Assembly: GCF_041296385.1 (NCBI RefSeq)
Contig: NC_091019.1
Location: forward strand, 7,339,264-7,403,263
Length of the DNA stretch: 64,000 nucleotides
Direction: 5' to 3'
From: Aphelocoma coerulescens
Taxonomy: Eukaryota; Chordata; Aves; Passeriformes; Corvidae
Under the pieces are notes generated by a model. The model was given only the letters and a program-made list of their open reading frames with translations. It was not told the DNA's origin and searched no databases. The translations under genes and the position numbers were made by a program. Below, piece after piece: positions 1 to 11,689 of the stretch. How positions within the stretch are numbered: position 1 is the stretch's first letter; each line of letters begins with the position of its first letter.

Positions 1-420
1 TTGACACATTTCTGAAAAATTGGGGTGTTTGTCACATATTTAGCATACCTAATTTTTCTACAGGTCAAGCCATCATAGAAAGAACACACCACACCTTAAA
101 ATCCCTTTTGGATAAATAGAAAAGGGAGGAAGCAGAGGCTACACCTCAAATGTGGTTGAACAAAGCTTTGTATGTTTTAAACTTCTTGAATAGCTCCTTT
201 GCAGAACTTACTCCACCAATTATCAGGCATTTTTCAAATAGCATTCAGGCGAAATTGAGGGAAAATCCTTTAGTCTTGATCAAAGATTTAGAGACTGGAC
301 AGATCAAGGATCCATTTCAACTAATAACTTGGGGCAAACAGTATGCTTGTGTCTCAACAGGTGCAGGACTGAAGTAGATTCCAGCAAAAAACGTGAAACC
401 TTATCAAGCTCAGAAACAAG
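1..420 (+). pseudogene. ERV integrase C-terminal fragment (element A)
   Basis: The translation shows the end of a retroviral integrase: the catalytic-Glu region 'TGQAIIERTHHTLKSLL', then a stop at about 116-118, then an open stretch from the ATG at 150 with the C-terminal-domain pattern 'GKQYACVST'. The same pattern occurs in the other ERVs of this window (30.7-31.0 kb and 43.1-43.4 kb). In a virus this protein joins viral DNA to the host chromosome. The upstream part of pol lies outside the window. A further stop falls at 375-377 in the C-terminal domain. The env remnant follows at 576. It is clearly retroviral and clearly dead. Confidence 0.85.
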
Positions 421-575
421 CAGGAATCGACTCCGGGAACAAGGAGGCGAGCACACAGACGTGAATCAGTGTCAACACTGCTGTTGATGCCACAGACATC
501 AGTTATCTTTCTGTGCAAGAACTGTGGACTGAGTCTTATGCAAAAGTGTGGGAAAGTTAATGGTATAAATTTTGT

Positions 576-1850
576 ATGCAAGAGTGTGATATAAGTTGTG
601 TTGCAGATCAGAGATTCCCATGTGAGATAAAGCTGTTGAGCATGAAGCTCAATCAGGTATTACACTTGTGCCTTATCATCTCCCTGATTGCCTTAAGCAA
701 TGCAGCTTTACCAGTGAAAAAACCAAAAGAAAATGTCTGGGAGACTCTGGCCAATGCATCAGGCCTAGACACCATTTGTCTAACTAACTCAAGGCCAAAG
801 AAACCATTCTCAACATGTTTGGTTGGTTTACCAGCAGACAAATGGCCATTTTCTAAACATGTCCATCTAAAACTTTCATGATTCGGTTTGAATCCAGTGG
901 AAAGTTGAGATGATTGGACCAAATCCCTTCCTGAGGCTCCTTATGAACCTCAGGAATTGGAAATTTTTGGTTCAATAAAGATGGAGTTTTGTGTAATATT
1001 CAGTTCTCCAAGGTTGAAACAAAATAGAGACAAAATAACAGATCTTACTTCAAATTACAAGATATATAGAAATGCAACATCTTGGTGCAATTCAACAGTA
1101 AAGATGAACACACCGTCCAACCAGGCTCCATTGCAATTGCCACGAGGGATGTTTCTCATTTGTGGGGACAGAATTTGGCCTGCAATCCCCTCAAATGTCA
1201 AAGGCGGTCCATGCAGCTTTGGGAAGCTTTCCTTGCTAACGCCTAATGCAAAAAGGATAAAAGAACATAAGCATAGGGTAAAAGATTTGTTGAGCAATAT
1301 ACACCTGATTGTAATGACAAATTTACAGCTTGGAATTTTGGACAAAGGTTTACTGCAGCTCTCCTTTTACCTGGTGCTGCTGCAGGAGCAGCCTTGGAAC
1401 AATTGGATCAATTAGGCTGTTGGCTAAGTAAAAACTCTCATGCCGTCTCTCTTGCACTGAGTGATATGTTAACTGATGTTCAAAGTGTGACACAAGTGAC
1501 TCTGCAAAACAGCAGCAATTGATTATCTTCTATTAGTGCATGGGCATGGATGTGAAGAATTTGAAGGTATGTGTTGCATGAATTTGTCAGATCATTCGAA
1601 ATCCATTCATGAAAGTATATGACAATTAGAGGATGGAATAGCTAAACTTGGAGAAGAAAGTGGATCTTTGTTGAATGGCGTGTTCAATTAGTTTGACCTT
1701 AGAGCCTTATGGAGAAAATTTTTGAAGATAAGTTTGTATGTGTTAATTGTTGTTGTAATTCTTTTAGTATTTGTGCCATGTATACTTCACTGTGCTAGAT
1801 GAACCACAGACAAAGCTGTCAAGGAAGTGTTTTTGGTTCAAACAGGAGGG
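576..1850 (+). pseudogene. env: Degenerate ERV envelope gene (element A)
   Basis: This is a decayed envelope gene spread over more than one frame. A likely start at 642 gives a hydrophobic signal peptide, followed by a surface-subunit stretch with 'NPFxTCLVGLP'-like spacing (seen as KKPFSTCLVGLP). Downstream, near 1370-1415, is an Ala/Gly-rich fusion-peptide-like segment. At 1551-1577 lies a CX6CC motif (C-EEFEGM-CC), the transmembrane-subunit signature of gamma/alpha-type envelopes, then a hydrophobic anchor at about 1729-1797. Multiple stops and frame changes break the gene. The domain order matches an avian ERV env; no function is expected. It is the only env in the window. Confidence 0.8.
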
Positions 1851-2103
1851 GGACATGTGGGAACCCAGAATGCAGAGAATATTTCTCTGCCTGTTTTGAA
1901 GGGTTCTAACCCCCTGGAAAACACTGGTTTTGACCTTCGTCCATGGAGAAAATTGCCTACCCTCTGGGAAGAATTAAAATCTACACTGGTGTGAACTAGG
2001 TGATAGAATACTATGTAAGATTATCACAGGGTGAAAAATTTAGAGGTTTTGGGTTTATTAATATAGTAAGTAGATAAAAGCAAAAACCATCAAAATGGAG
2101 GAT
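1841..2103 (+). mobile_element. Probable polypurine tract and start of element A 3' LTR
   Basis: The purine-rich run 'aacaggagggggaca' (1841-1855) directly precedes 'TGTGGGAACCC' at 1856, as expected for a polypurine tract followed by a 3' LTR. The segment 1856-2103 would then be the start of that LTR, interrupted at 2104 by another LTR and continuing at 2532 or beyond. The partner 5' LTR is outside the window, so the boundary cannot be confirmed. An alternative is that 1856-2103 is env 3' untranslated sequence. Confidence 0.4.
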
Positions 2104-2531
2104 TGTTGGGAAATAGAATTATTGGGATCAATAAAAGAACTGTAGCAAGAGCCTGCAAGCAAAAGGCCTGTGTGTGAGAAAAAACTCTCCATGAGAAGAT
2201 TCTCGTGTGAAGAAAACAAGCAGGCCTGAGGAACAGAGAGGGAGTGAGGACTTGCAGCTGTTCAGATAAGACCCAGAGCAGGGAGATGAACACTGAATTC
2301 TTTTAATCATAACATGACTATGGAAGCTTGCCAATGTAAATCCAATTATGTAGAAGTAGAAATGTGTTTTGATAAGCTTTAAGCCACTTAGGAGTTAACA
2401 AGCTGGTATACTATATAAGTGCCTTTGGATTGCTAATAAAGGGAGTCTTGCTCTTATCAATCATATTGGTTGGACTGCTTCTCTCTCCCCCGCTGGGGGT
2501 CCGGGCTTCTCGTCTTGTTACGCTTCTAACA
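2104..2531 (+). mobile_element. Solo LTR with 6-bp target duplication GAGGAT
   Basis: The 428-bp segment begins TGTTGGGA and ends TTCTAACA. It is flanked by GAGGAT at 2098-2103 and 2532-2537. A TATA-like 'ctatataag' lies near 2410 and AATAAA near 2435, so it reads on the plus strand. A diverged minus-strand relative occupies about 27,611-28,026. The matched hexamers point to an independent ERVK-like insertion reduced to a solo LTR by LTR-LTR recombination, not to the 3' LTR of the env-bearing element upstream. The flank is purine-rich, so chance agreement is somewhat more likely than usual. Confidence 0.75.
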
Positions 2532-3398
2532 GAGGATTGTTGTTGTTCTCCAGACCTTCTTCTTCTTCTTCTACTACTACTACTCCATATTCTGCAGTAG
2601 AAATAGTCTGGGATGACTGGATAAAGAATTTCGCAGTTCCTGTCTATGTGACCAGACAATTTATGAGACATTGGAAGAGATTTTTCATTTTAAGCTTTTA
2701 TTGGTTAATTTACCTTTAAAAAGGCTGTGTAATCTTGATAATTTGGCTTTTTCTTGCATTCTTTACTTCATGCTATGTCTGGGTCATGACAGTGGCTTAT
2801 ATTTCTCTGACAAGACTTAATAAACAACTTCAGAAGAAAGAGAAGGCTAGAAGTCCCGTTCATCTCTGACTCCTGGCAAAGACTCTAAAAAGCTTCCCCC
2901 ATCAGGGGAGACACAATTAAGATGCTGGACTGCATCAGGGATGATTACATTAACAACAAGACAGATTGCAGCAGCTTGGAAAAAAACAGAGACCACTGCT
3001 ACTTCTAGCAGGATCCATCTTTATTACACACACTTCAGCATTTATATGTTTCTACCATGAGAAAGTTTTAAGAAAGTTTTCGGAACATGCAGAGGGAAAG
3101 ACAAAACAGCTATACCGCCAAACACCTGGCAGGGCAGACTTTTCTGCCCCTTATCAGCTACTCACACAAACATGCCATCTCCCAGCTTTCTGGGAGACAA
3201 AGGAAAAACATTCGCACCTGGTGCTTATAGCTGTGGTCATTTCCCTGGTATGCATCTTCCCAAAAGAACGAAAGGCCTCTATAAAAAAAGTTAACATAAA
3301 CAAGTAACAAGTTGCTCTCTACATGGGGCTCTCCTTAAGGGTAGGATGGTCACCGCAGGCCTCTGCACAGATGTAGAGGTGTAGCAGGTTGGGTTTGT
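2532..3398. other. Unassigned sequence between LTRs; short microsatellite
   Basis: It begins with a (TTC)n(TAC)n microsatellite at about 2558-2585. The remainder holds no retroviral motif that I can recognise. Since the minus-strand LTR at 3423-4753 is followed by a primer site at 3399-3416, part of this stretch may be the leader or internal sequence of that element, truncated on its left. Confidence 0.3.
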
Positions 3399-3416
3399 TC
3401 CCGGGTGGAAACACCA
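3399..3416 (-). promoter_or_regulatory. Primer-binding site resembling tRNA-Val
   Basis: On the minus strand the sequence reads TGGTGTTTCCACCCGGGA, six bases beyond the 3' end of the LTR at 3423-4753. Vertebrate tRNA-Val (AAC/CAC) ends in CCGGGCGGAAACACCA, so the match is 15 of 16 over the terminal bases, with one transition. The primer site starts minus-strand DNA synthesis in LTR elements. It shows that this LTR is a 5' LTR with internal sequence running left, not a solo LTR. Confidence 0.65.
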
Positions 3417-3422
3417 ATTTAG

Positions 3423-4753
3423 TGTAGTGGTTTGGTCTAAAATACTCATTACTGTTTATCTTCTGCGAGATAAGAATTAGGAGAAACGCAAAGCAGGCAC
3501 CAAACTTGAAAGAATATAAAGAAGTTTATTAACAGACCTAAAAGAAGAAAAAAAAAATCATGCCACACCTTCAGAACTCTTCTCCTGCCCCCACCTTCCT
3601 CCCTTCTCTCCCTGATGATGGAAGAAGACAACCCTTGAGATGTTCAGTCTGTTTACCACTTCCATAATAACCTTGTTCAGTCCATTTAGGAAGAGGAGTC
3701 TCTCTTGTCCATGCTATGAAAACATTATCACAATGAGACAGCCGCCCGGGTTGGTTCTCTGCTCGCATGTGAGAGTCCCTTCCCCCCAACTTGCAGCTTT
3801 TCCCACAACTGCTTTTGAGGGTCCACTCGTGAAATTACTGGGGTAAAATTTTAAGGTTGAGCCATTCAGAAATAAAAGTTCTCTTCACCCATCTCTGGGA
3901 TCATTTCATCTCTAAGAACAGAGGTCCTTCTCCTTCCCTGGGAGCAAAGGGTCTTCCTTATCTTCATCTTTAGGACTATCTCTGGGAGCATCTCTAGGAA
4001 CTGAGGTCTTCTCCTTTTCCATTTGGAGCAAAAATCCTCATCGCTTCCATCTCTCCCTGTCCAAACTTTTCATCAAATTACAGCTGCGTCAGCATCTGCC
4101 TATCTCAGCGCAGGTGCTTTTGCTCACAAGTACAAGTTGAACGCTCCACCCCCCATGCCTTCATGAAATTACAACGGGTACTCTGATATATCATAGCTTT
4201 ACAACAGAATTTCAGCTTTAAGCATCTCCTCTTTCTCTTCCCTCAGGTTTTCAGCTCTTCATAGCTCTAAAAGGGTTAATCTCATCTAGACCTTGCAGCT
4301 GGAATTCCGCTTATCGCTACTGGTCACATGATAGCAGGTGCAGCTTTTGTCTGTATCTTGGCCGCACTGGAGAGGGGGAGCCGCCCGTCTGCACACAGCA
4401 GGGCTGTGGGGGGTTCCGCAGGTGGAATAGGGCCCATTGGCTCCAGGATGGCCATAGCCCGGCTCGGCCTGGCCCGAGCAGGACCCGGGCCAGGCCTGCC
4501 GGCCCCCGCACAGGGCCCCACAGCCACCTGTCCCAGCACCGGAAATGAGACAGAGCTTGGGGGGGGGGGGGGGGGGGGGGGTGGTATCTATTCTTAAGTG
4601 TGGATCACAGAGGCGGTCACAACTTTAATTGGCTTAAAGAATTGTCCATATTCAAACTGGCCAGCTGATAGGTTCTATCAGGTCACAGAGGAAGCTGTAA
4701 GCACCCCGTTGCAAGAACATCACTTCCGGGACTATGCTTGCTAACCCATGACA
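3423..4753 (-). mobile_element. Long 5' LTR (about 1.33 kb) of a truncated ERV
   Basis: On the minus strand this LTR starts TGTCATGGGTTAGC at 4753 and ends CCACTACA at 3423. It is a close relative of the plus-strand solo LTR at 28,309-29,544; the two align almost end to end. A poly-C tract on the minus strand (23 G on the plus strand at 4559-4581) is expanded relative to the other copy. It is followed by a tRNA-Val-like primer site, but no gag, pol or second LTR is found to the left, so the element is truncated. Confidence 0.8.
4559..4581. repeat. G homopolymer (23 nt)
   Basis: An uninterrupted run of 23 G lies inside the minus-strand LTR. The related LTR at 28.3-29.5 kb has only a short C run at the matching place (about 28,482-28,490), so the tract expanded here. 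Long G runs are a known problem for sequencing, and the exact length is uncertain. Confidence 0.9.
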
Positions 4754-5257
4754 AGAGGATTAATATTGAACTGGCATCCTTCCAATGTAACTGTGCAAAA
4801 GGCTTAATAAAATTCTCTCCAGAAACACAGCTATTGATTTTCCATCACTGCATCTAGTAAGTTCAGGAAGAAGTGCAAGTGAGTACAATTCCTACTCTTT
4901 TTTTTCTTCCCCTTTAATAACCACTTTAATAAGTTGTTGGAGTGGGAGTTTTTCATTGGAGCTAAGAAAGGCTTATGACATTGAATTGCAATGAGCTGAA
5001 TAAGTACAGTAGACTGAGGAAGATATTAATTTTTAATATTAGTTTTGAACCCTCCCATAGTAGTCAAATTTAACTGCTTCCAAGTTGACCGCTCATTTTT
5101 ATGGACACAAAAGTCAAGATTTAATGTGAACACTTCAGGTTCATCTGTAATTAACCTGGAATACTAATGACCACGTCATTAGTATTTACTCATTGGAGTT
5201 ATTGGAGTTATTACTCCACGTCATTGGAGTTATTACTCAAAGCTTCATCTTTCTAAC
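4754..5257. other. Anonymous AT-rich DNA
   Basis: No gene or full repeat is recognised. A cluster of local repeats of 'cattggagttatt' units lies at about 5190-5240, just before a CR1 fragment. Confidence 0.3.
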
Positions 5258-5935
5258 CCCTCCCAATCATTTCTTCTCAAGAGTTCATAGGCCAAACTGT
5301 CTCAGCACATCTCCAGATCCTCCAGTCCTTTAATCATCTTTGTAGCCTTCCACTGGACCAACTCCACGAGCTCCATGTCTTTCTTGATCTGAGGAGCCCA
5401 GAACTGGGCACAGAACTCCAGATGTGCCAGGGCTGAGTAGAGGAACACAATTACCTCCCTTGACCTACTGGCAATGCACTTCCAAATGCACCCCAGGATA
5501 CCATTGCCCTTCTTGGCCACAGGGCATACTGCTGGCTCATGGACAGCTGTCGTCCATCAGGATCCTCAGGTCCTTATCCACAGAGCTGCTTTCCAGCAGG
5601 TCAGCCCTCAACCTATACTAAAGTGCAGGACCCTGCATTTCCCTTTGTTGAACTTTATTCAGGTCTTCTCTGCCTATCTCTCCCGCCTGTCAAGGTCCCT
5701 CTGAAGGGCCACACAGCTCTCTGGGGTGTTGGCTACTCTTCCCAACTTTGTATCATCAGTCAACTTTTTGAGTAAGCATCTACTACTTTGTCCAAGCAAT
5801 TGATTAATAAGTTAAACAATATTGGGTCCCATATTGAAGCTTGAGGACACCACTAGTGGACAGACCTCCAACTAGACCCTGTGCCACTGATTATGACCCT
5901 CTGAGATCACTAATACCATAATTCAACATCATTTA
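5258..5935 (-). mobile_element. CR1 LINE fragment (RT C-terminal part and 3' region)
   Basis: The plus strand reads as the complement of the CR1 reverse-transcriptase C-terminal region. Examples are 'cagctccatgtctttcttg', 'ctcaggtccttatccac' and 'ttgaactttattcagg', all recurrent CR1 phrases. The minus-strand translation includes a stretch like 'EFCAQFWAPQIKKDMELVE', cognate to the CR1 'W-x-P-x-x-KKD' block. Frames are broken. CR1 is the dominant LINE of birds; this copy is 5'-truncated and decayed. Confidence 0.88.
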
Positions 5936-6531
5936 TCTACAGATAAATAGAGAGAAATGCATCATGTTGAAAGTTGTCATGACAATTAAATTTTTGGTTT
6001 CAGTTTCTAGCAAATAAATAATGAAAGAACATTATGTACAGTGGCAGCAAGAATAGTCTTTGGTTGAGCTGTCTTTCTCACACCAGTTCTTGAAGCATCA
6101 TATGGATGTCTTCCAAATTATATGACTCACTAATAGCCAAGTCCTACAAAGCAACTTTATATTCTAGGACAAATCTTTATTTATTTTACTTGCTCCATCT
6201 AAAAAATACAAGAACTTCATTTTTACCTATCTCTACCTACCTCTACCTACTCTATCTACCTTTAGGGAAAACTGATTTTCTTCTATTGGGATGATTTCTT
6301 TTCTGAGGTAGCAGAGTAATTCATGCTTGGATTTGGCTCATAATTATGAGAAGAACCATGCTAAAATTTTATTAAAATCATGACATAAATAATTGGAATA
6401 GATTTTTTTTTCTTCCAGTTTTGCTAAAAAATCCAATTCTGATACTGATTCTTAGGGGGGAAAAAAGTTACTAGTTTTAAGATGCCATTTAACAAAAATC
6501 ATTGCACAAATTCTGCTTTCTTTTTACCTCA
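5936..6531. other. Anonymous AT-rich DNA
   Basis: No gene is seen. A short imperfect (CTAC)n microsatellite occurs at about 6225-6260. Confidence 0.3.
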
Positions 6532-7692
6532 TGTCTTGGTTTGAAAGACAGGTGTCTGCCATGGAAGGCAGGAACCTCCCTTAGAATGGAGAATATAACA
6601 CCCTTCCCTCTGAATTATTATAACTTTGAAATTAAGGGGCTTTCAGGCAAAGATATGGGAAAAGGAATAACAGTTCTTTACTAGTGTATATATTTATGTA
6701 TAACAAGGCAAACAAATAACAACACCGGCAGCAACAACTAACAAAACCAGAAGCCCCGTAACAGCCTTCTGTTGGCTCTCAGGTCCTTTCCCCTTGGGTG
6801 CAGTTCTGCTCACAGCCGGCAGGGGCGCTGGTGGCTCCCGGCTGGGCAGGGCGGGTGCGATGATTCCCCTGCGCCTGCAGGGGGCGCTGTGGCGCAAGCT
6901 CAGCCACCTTTCTATACACAGGCACAGCCAGTGGAAAGGATGGAAAAGAGACTTCCTTTACAAACCCACAGTGGGCAGGTGGGCCCGGTGCCCCTCTGGA
7001 TGGTGAAAGGACCTGTAGCAGAACCTTGGAAGCCACAAGCTGGGGTGGCAGGGACAACCAAATCCTGGAGTATCAGAAACTCGGCAGCTGGAGCTGGAGC
7101 TGGAGCCTTGGGGTATCCGGGCAGGCACTAGGTGCAGGGTTACAGTGTAGCAAAAAAACTGGAGCAGTGGCAGAGAAACGGCAGGGCTGGGCAGCGGCAG
7201 CCTGGTTCGCAGATATGGCAGAGAGAGGCTCCCTGGGAGGGGGGAGGAATCCTGGGGTTTCCCCTGAGGCACCCCAGCAGACGGTGAGGGTCATGTTTTT
7301 AGTGAAGTAGGGTGTTAATAAGGTCCCAGTGCAATGGCCGCTCTTAGAAGCAGAGCTTCACTCACAGTAGGAGAAGACAGCAGGAGACAGAACTTCACAG
7401 TGGTAGTGAATTCTCCCTACAGCGACCGCAGCCTGTCTCCCCTCTGATGCCGACGAGCAAGAGAGAGCAAGGAGCTGCACCCAGCCCCTTCCCACAGCCC
7501 AAATCTCGCAGTATCTCTGCCCCTCAAGGAGAAAACCCCCTAGGAAAAGAGAGTAGCCAGCTGTACCCTTTCCCTGAGCCATGGCAACTTCTTTTGTCTC
7601 TCCTAAGTACCAGTCATTACTGTCTCTTAGAAACATATGGGAGAAAATTCCCTGAGAGAAAGAAACAAAAGGAAAAATCCTAAACCCCAACA
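6532..7692 (-). mobile_element. ERV LTR, about 1.16 kb (family shared with 17,458-19,274)
   Basis: The segment runs from TGTCTTGGTTTGAAAG to CCCCAACA on the plus strand. A second copy at 17,458-19,274 shares the sequence along its length, including the GC-rich block 'ctggcaggggcgctggtgg'-like near 6800. I favour the minus orientation (TGTTGGGGTTTAGG...AAACCAAGACA) because the end near 6532 has a U5-like character. The flanks (cctca and ccttg) do not match as a duplication. The overlapping ORFs of 60-119 codons in the GC-rich part are chance frames. Confidence 0.65.
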
Positions 7693-8281
7693 CCTTGTCA
7701 TTTTTCTATAATTTTGGTAAAATCAGAATACTTCCTATCTTAATTTTAAAATATAGTTTTAAAATGCAGTTATAAAAAAACAAGGCAAATTATTTCAAAA
7801 TTTAATATCCCTCATAAAAAAAAAAAGTTGTGCCTATTTTTTAAACTTAATTAGTGTAGCATTTATATCAAATGTTGCTTCATAGTACATCTCTTTGTTA
7901 TTTTAAAGGAATATATTCAGGGCCTGGAGTCTCTACTCCAATTAGTTAGCTATGAACATCTGTGAAAAACTATGATTATCTCATGTCGTATGTAAATATA
8001 TTTTTTCAGTCTTTCACTTCATGTCCTGATGGATAGTAATTTACGTAGCTCTTTTCAACTTTTTCCATACGCTTATACTGAAAAAATGGTGAACCCCTGT
8101 ATTGATACAATCGCAACAGTTTTGTACTAGTTTCAGTACAAGAAAGACAATTCAAGCAGAGTTAAGAAAATATATGTCTTTTTCCTTATCTGCATTGATT
8201 TTTATTCTGTGAGTTCTTTTAAAAATTTTTTGGAATATTGTTCTAAAGGAATATTTCATCTGTTATATTATTTCCTTTAGC
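7693..8281. other. Anonymous AT-rich DNA
   Basis: No gene or recognisable repeat is seen. It ends at a G homopolymer. Confidence 0.3.
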
Positions 8282-8305
8282 GGGGGGGGGGGGGGGGGGG
8301 GGGGG
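8282..8305. repeat. G homopolymer (24 nt)
   Basis: A run of 24 G is followed by 'aaggggggtgtcccggg', at the edge of an LTR. The length may be inexact because of sequencing limits. Confidence 0.9.
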
Positions 8306-8313
8306 AAGGGGGG

Positions 8314-8623
8314 TGTCCCGGGTGCAGGGGAATCCAGCCAGAGTCACGACACGAACATGGATACAATTTGAGCATCGTGCTCCCCTTTATTGTTCACTTA
8401 CACCAAGATATACTTTCTCAAAGTTCACACCCCTTTCCCATGAGAAAGCCTCTAAGCAGCGGGGGAGCTGACCAATGTATACCTTTTCCCAAGGCTGTTC
8501 AAGGCTGCTGGCTAGCAGGTGCCTTGCAAGCCTATCTTCAGCCTGAGGCCCCGTCAGGGGTACTTCTGTAACAGCCCTGGGATGCCCAAGCTCTCCTGGG
8601 GTATCCTATGCCCCTGTTCCACA
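8314..8623 (-). mobile_element. Probable LTR, about 310 bp
   Basis: On the minus strand it runs from about TGTGGAACAGGGGC (8623) to CACCCGGGACA (8314). AATAAA is present as the complement of 'tttatt' near 8385, and a TATA-like 'gtatatc' lies near 8410. The R/U5-like spacing supports an LTR. No target duplication is visible because the left flank is a G run, so the boundaries are tentative. Confidence 0.5.
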
Positions 8624-9004
8624 AGGAATCCCTCTACTATTTCCTCTGTCATCAGTCATTTGCTTACTGCCAGAGCATTTGAAAATCACATTTATAATTT
8701 TCTAATTCTGTGTCTTTGTCTTTTTGTTTCCCAGTAATTTCTGACCAATAGTTTTTATCATGTACCCACTAAAGTGTTTCTCAAGAAGAAACTAGAGGTA
8801 TCAGTGCATTTTGAGACCTGAGCACATTTAAGAGACCCTTAGCACCCAGAGCATGGTGACATTTTCATTGCTAACACTCAAAATTATCTTAGTTTGCATA
8901 TAGACATTCTAAAATGTATTATGTGTAGCTGGTTATTTTACAGAACACCATATTATCTAGAGCACATTTTCATAATTGTGGCGTATAAGTAAAACCTTAT
9001 AAAA
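8624..9004. other. Anonymous DNA
   Basis: I see no gene or recognisable repeat here. Confidence 0.3.
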
Positions 9005-9288
9005 TGAAGGCCTTGTTGCCTTTGTAAATCATGGCCTATTTCTGTTACTTCAGCTAAGTAGAAAAGAATTCTGGGTAATGACTCACCTGAATTAGAGGTA
9101 GAAAAACATGCTACATGACCATCGCGTGCTTACATCGTGGTGTATGGTGGTTGGTTGATTTATGTTTGTTATGCTTTTAAAACTATGTAAACTGATAACC
9201 AGCTAACTGCTTTAAAAAGCTGGGTTTTTGTAATAAAGTGCTGATCCTTGCCACCATCTTCAGCATCTGTCTTTTGTCCACTGACACA
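9005..9288 (+). mobile_element. LTR (about 284 bp), family shared with 26.7-27.0 kb
   Basis: It shares with 26,726-27,010 the ordered blocks 'aatcatggc', 'gtggtgtatggtggttggtt', 'aaaactatgtaaact' and 'gggtttttgtaa'. A TTTAAAA-type promoter motif is followed by an AATAAA (about 9231). It begins TGAAGG and ends GACACA. The flanks TAAAA and TAATA agree at four of five bases, a possible decayed duplication. It is a non-coding LTR. Confidence 0.6.
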
Positions 9289-11689
9289 TAATATGTTATA
9301 AGCTGATTAAAATACTACTTTTCCTGAAGTCTGTAGTAAAGCTCCCACTGACATCCTAAGGCTACTTTTCCACTTTGGACTGCAAAGCTTAGCGCAGAGT
9401 TAGTAGAATTAAGACACAGCAGCTGAGAATTGTGCTTTTGTAATACTCTTTTTACAGCAGTAGAGATCTCACCTTCATCCCTACGGTGTTGTAATAGTTG
9501 GTTCTTTTCCACTCTGGCGAAATGACAGGACTTGGTTCACATCAAAAGTAGTAAGGATTATTGTCTGCACTTCGTAAAACTGCTTTACTGCTAAATAAAG
9601 AGTTCTGTAGCCACCTTTGTCACCAATAGCCACTAGCAACAGCTTAATCCTAATCTATGGTATACCATTTAATCAGATAATACCGGGTAATTTTATAATG
9701 ATCCAGTGATTTAATTTTTATTGTAAAAATTATTTCCTGTGATAAATGCAGAGCATTTCTAGCAGATTTAGACAAAGAACAGAAATTTTGGTAGAATGCA
9801 AAACTGCACGGCACTAGTCAGTCTACTCATCACTCTGAGTGTGTAGACAATTTAATTGCTGTAAATCAATATCTCTGACAGTTTGCCTCTAACTTCCAAA
9901 GATTATAAATTAGCCTAAAACATAAAACCACTGTGTATTTAAAGAGGTGTTTTGTTTGTCATGTTAAGTAAAATAAAAGTTTAATGTTAAAATTAAAAAG
10001 TACCTTATGTATAACCAGATCTGATATCTAATGAGAACAAGCACTTCCCTGTGACAAAGCCATCTGCCACAGGAGCTCATAAAATATATATACTAATACT
10101 TAAAAACATGTGACTGTTAAACATGTGACAGTGTTCCATACACTGAAGCACCTGGCCTGTTTCTCTGATAAATATTCTCATTAAGGAAATCTGTACACAC
10201 AGTATCTCCTGCATCAAGTCAAGTTTTTTGGCATAGTCCTCTATGGTTGGAAGTCATTAATTTTGTGTTGTTTGAGTGGTGAAAAGTAGGCAGAGAGAAC
10301 AATACATCCTTTCTTCAACACAAAAATGGACGGCAACTGTTGAAGAAATTTTTCCCTTTCCTATAACATGGGCACCTGCATTTGCTCTGCCAACTCAAAA
10401 GCTAACTACCCATAATAAAACACAGTGTTCATTATCTGTTTACCTCATTCTTAATGAAGTAATAGAAATATATTTCCTGCCAAAATCACTAGAGTTTGTA
10501 TCATTGGACCTCAGTATGAATTGGTAACTGAATGTAAGAGAACCTCTTCTTGAATAAGAAATATACAAGGTTTGTCTGGATAGGAAATTGCTGTCTGCTC
10601 TTTCATGCTGCGCAGTACATGAATGTTGGTATCAGTTTCACTGTGAAATTACTGCACAGCCTAGGAGAATATATAAGAAGTCTCAATTTCGTTTGTTATT
10701 TTATCATATTATTTATTTCAAGGAAAGAAGGACAGGAAAATAAAAAGAGGATGAATAGAAGTAGCTATTATGAGTAGAAAATATGAAGTGCAGTTTCATG
10801 AGGAGCAAGCATTCTAAAGCAATTACTCTAAATTTTGATGTCATGGTCAATTTTCAATTTTAAAGGTAAATAAGATAACATCATACATTACCAAATCCCT
10901 GGTTATTTTAATATGGTTATTATATATTACATAGCCTAGATATCTATTCTGGAATTTTCACAATAATTAATGAATTGGGTTTGACAATCATAGTTGTTTC
11001 AAAATACATACAGTTTCTGTAAACTGCTTATTTATGAGTCACTATCAAAAATGACCCCCAGAAATCTGATGTTATGTTATTAAACTACTATTTGAGGTGA
11101 TTATTCTCCATCTCATTGTCTATAAAAACGAAACAAAACGAACCAAAACCCCCACAAAAACAAACAAAACGCAAATGGATCTACACATGGTCCATCTAGT
11201 CCAGTACTAAATGTCCAGAAGTGGAAACAGCAGGTTCTGCCTAGACAGAAGTGATTTAGCGTGCAAGCTAGGTCTTTTTATATTTCACAACATTCAAAAT
11301 TCTTACATTAGGTATATTCACTCAAACATCCTGACCCAATTTTTTTTAACAGCCATTTTGAAACATGTTGCCCAAGAAGTTGTTTAATTCCTTTTTCAAT
11401 TCCCTGACATTGTCTCTACATCCTCCTGTGACAGCAATATCCAGACATGCACTACTCTGGTACTGCTGGTAAAATACACTTTCATCTATCTTAAATCAAA
11501 ACCTGTAACTGTGCAGAGGCCAGGACATCCTGTACTTTTTCAGGAAAGGAGCTTATGCTTCTCTTGAATATCAGATCTCTTTAATTTCCTTCAAGCTTCT
11601 GGTCCTCTGCACCATGTCAAGGGTCACTAGTTTCTTATCATCAGTATAAAGACAAAAAAGGAAAGCCTAATTGTAGCCCTGTAATATGT
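9289..11689. other. Anonymous AT-rich DNA
   Basis: There are no supported genes; short ORFs (for example at 10,276-10,527) have no recognisable motif. An A-rich stretch with 'aaaac' units lies at about 11,126-11,170. Confidence 0.3.

Noticed and set aside
5190..5240. Short repeated 'cattggagttatt' units as a regulatory array
   Set aside because: Only a few imperfect copies occur, best explained as a local duplication.
6532..7692. Target-site duplication for the 1.16-kb LTR
   Set aside because: The flanks cctca and ccttg agree at only three positions, so no duplication is claimed.
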